A stretch of 64,000 bases of DNA from Rhopalosiphum padi (taxonomy: Eukaryota > Arthropoda > Insecta > Hemiptera > Aphididae). The position numbers and the translations under genes are program-made. Below the pieces are notes generated by a model. It was not told the DNA's origin and did not search any database. It saw only the letters and a list, made by a program, of their open reading frames with translations. Numbering within the stretch: position 1 is the first letter of the stretch; each line of letters opens with the position of its first letter. Shown here one piece after another: positions 62,440 through 64,000 of the stretch. The DNA lies in contig NC_083598.1 in NCBI RefSeq assembly GCF_020882245.1, forward strand, positions 41,081,858 through 41,145,857, given 5' to 3'.

Positions 62440-64000
62440 CCAGATGCATGTTTCATCCTGTTCTATAATAACACGGAGTCCCATATTATAGATATAACTA
62501 TTTTTGATTACTTTACATAATGTATAATAATAATCTGCTACATATATGTACGCGTGCCGAAGTAGTCTCGTTTCATCGCTAGCTCCGTGTATTACTACTT
62601 GCAGGTCATCGGTAAAATATATTTCATTTCAATATACGTTAAATTGGACTCGGTATAACAAGTGTTTTTATAATCAAAAACATCAAAATTCCCCCGTTAG
62701 GTGTTGTAATCTGTCACTAAAACGTCAGAGGTATACAACGTTTTTTAGTTAACACATAACAGTATATATCATAGTAAAACCGCCGTGCAAAAAATATAAA
62801 AATATAAAGGCTCTAAGCCGATTTACGAACCATTTGACGAAAATTAATATAGGAAAAGGCCAAATCGAATTATGATGACGCATGGGTCAATAATTATTAT
62901 TGCGTTTACATTATAGTTGCGGCACTACCCCGCGGGTGTTTTCACGACTGCAGCGAATATGGCAAGTATCTACCTACTTCATCCGGACAACGATCTACAT
63001 AATAACACTGTTGTTATATAACATTACGTATAATTGAAAATGATCTACACTAACTACTAAGTATAGGTATTATATATTCTGAAATACACTGTTATAGATA
63101 TTCGTTTTATTCTATCTAATACATAGCTCTATAAGTACGATAATATTACGCACGCCGTAATATGGCTTTAAAATATCTCGTCTCAACGATGTCCCTGCAG
63201 TGTTAATGTTTCGTATTTTCATAGATAATCGCTCTATTATAAATGACCACAGGAAAACTATTTCAAAATTAAAAATTAGACGGTAATATATTTTGTAAGC
63301 TCGGCATGATATTATTATTATTACTTATAACACATTAAATAATTTTTGTAACAATACAAATATTACACTTATTAGTAAGTTACCTGTAAGTTTTCAAAAT
63401 AAATTTTATTTACAATTGACTGTTGTGCAATTTTGTTATTTAAAATAACGTCGATTTTGTTGACATTATAAATATTGTGTAATTACATATTATTCTTTTT
63501 CAATGGATTTTTAACGACAATACAAATCTAGGTAAAACAATTTTATCATTTCCACTTGTAAATTGGTTGAGGTGTACTGCTAACCATTAATGAAAGTAAA
63601 TCGTATATAAATGCATTTTAATACTATTATTACTAGTTACAAATCGTGCAACAAGACTAACCTATATGTGCAAGTTAAATAAATAATTAATGTCTAATAA
63701 AAACGTTACACTAACCTGTCAGTCAAATTTAAGTGTAAAAACGGTGACTAATTTTTCGAATTATTCATTACACGAACAATCACTTAGTCGTTGTTCACGA
63801 GTGTTGTATAATATGTAATTCAATAAAACAATAACGATCGGATTAATGCAGACCATAGCTTATGTAGGTATAGTAGTACGGCATCAACTTGTTATTTAGA
63901 TACCCTTTTAACAAAACAAATTACCGATTATAATAATTTTAAGGCATCCATTATTACTTATAAGTTATAAATTAGGTATAACCAAACACATCTGTACCTA
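62440..64000. other. Terminal intergenic stretch, no gene seen
   Basis: AT-rich sequence. The ORF at 62546-62752 has no recognisable motif. A short less AT-rich stretch is at 62910-63000. I see nothing else. Confidence 0.55.

Overview
The window is animal nuclear DNA, very AT-rich, with spliced genes, arthropod core-promoter motifs and many short DNA transposons. Two genes encode cuticular proteins with a Rebers-Riddiford chitin-binding domain, so the source is an arthropod. Overall composition and the style of the repeats suggest an aphid or close hemipteran; that last step is inference. All four real genes lie on the minus strand. None is a single open reading frame, and three of the four start in very short first exons that an ORF scan misses.

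Region 1 (1-23.5 kb) holds a tandem pair of platelet-activating-factor acetylhydrolase (PAF-AH, PAFAH2-like) genes. Copy B (9402-23366) can be rebuilt completely as nine exons encoding 402 residues. Its catalytic Ser241, Asp264 and His319 have the same spacing (23 and 55 residues) as the human enzymes. Copy A shows only exons 1 and 2 (6585-6630 and 1497-1600); the rest lies beyond the left edge. Both share a homologous 5' leader and homologous intron sequence, so a genomic segment was duplicated. The introns and the spacer between the copies hold a set of hAT-like elements and MITEs, several with intact 8-bp target duplications.

Region 2 (23.5-35 kb) has no host gene that I can see. It holds microsatellites, a hAT-type MITE (25727-26321) and a badly decayed LINE retrotransposon (about 29840-33655). 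The LINE keeps recognisable ORF1, endonuclease and reverse-transcriptase pieces, and a pogo-like DNA-transposon fragment appears to be inserted in it.

Region 3 (35-59.1 kb) holds two GC-rich cuticular protein genes, CPR-1 (35073-36676) and CPR-2 (53629-58607), about 17 kb apart. Each has a tiny first exon carrying the start of the signal peptide, a phase-0 intron inside the signal peptide, one RR domain and a long low-complexity tail. CPR-2 has a clear TATA box and initiator 200 bases upstream of its ATG, and two adjacent perfect hairpins in its probable 3' UTR. Between the genes lies a family of foldback repeats (39.5-43.1 kb).

Region 4 (59.1-64 kb) is upstream intergenic DNA with two repeat tails. 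One of them belongs to the same family as a copy inside PAF-AH B.

No tRNA, rRNA or CRISPR array was seen.
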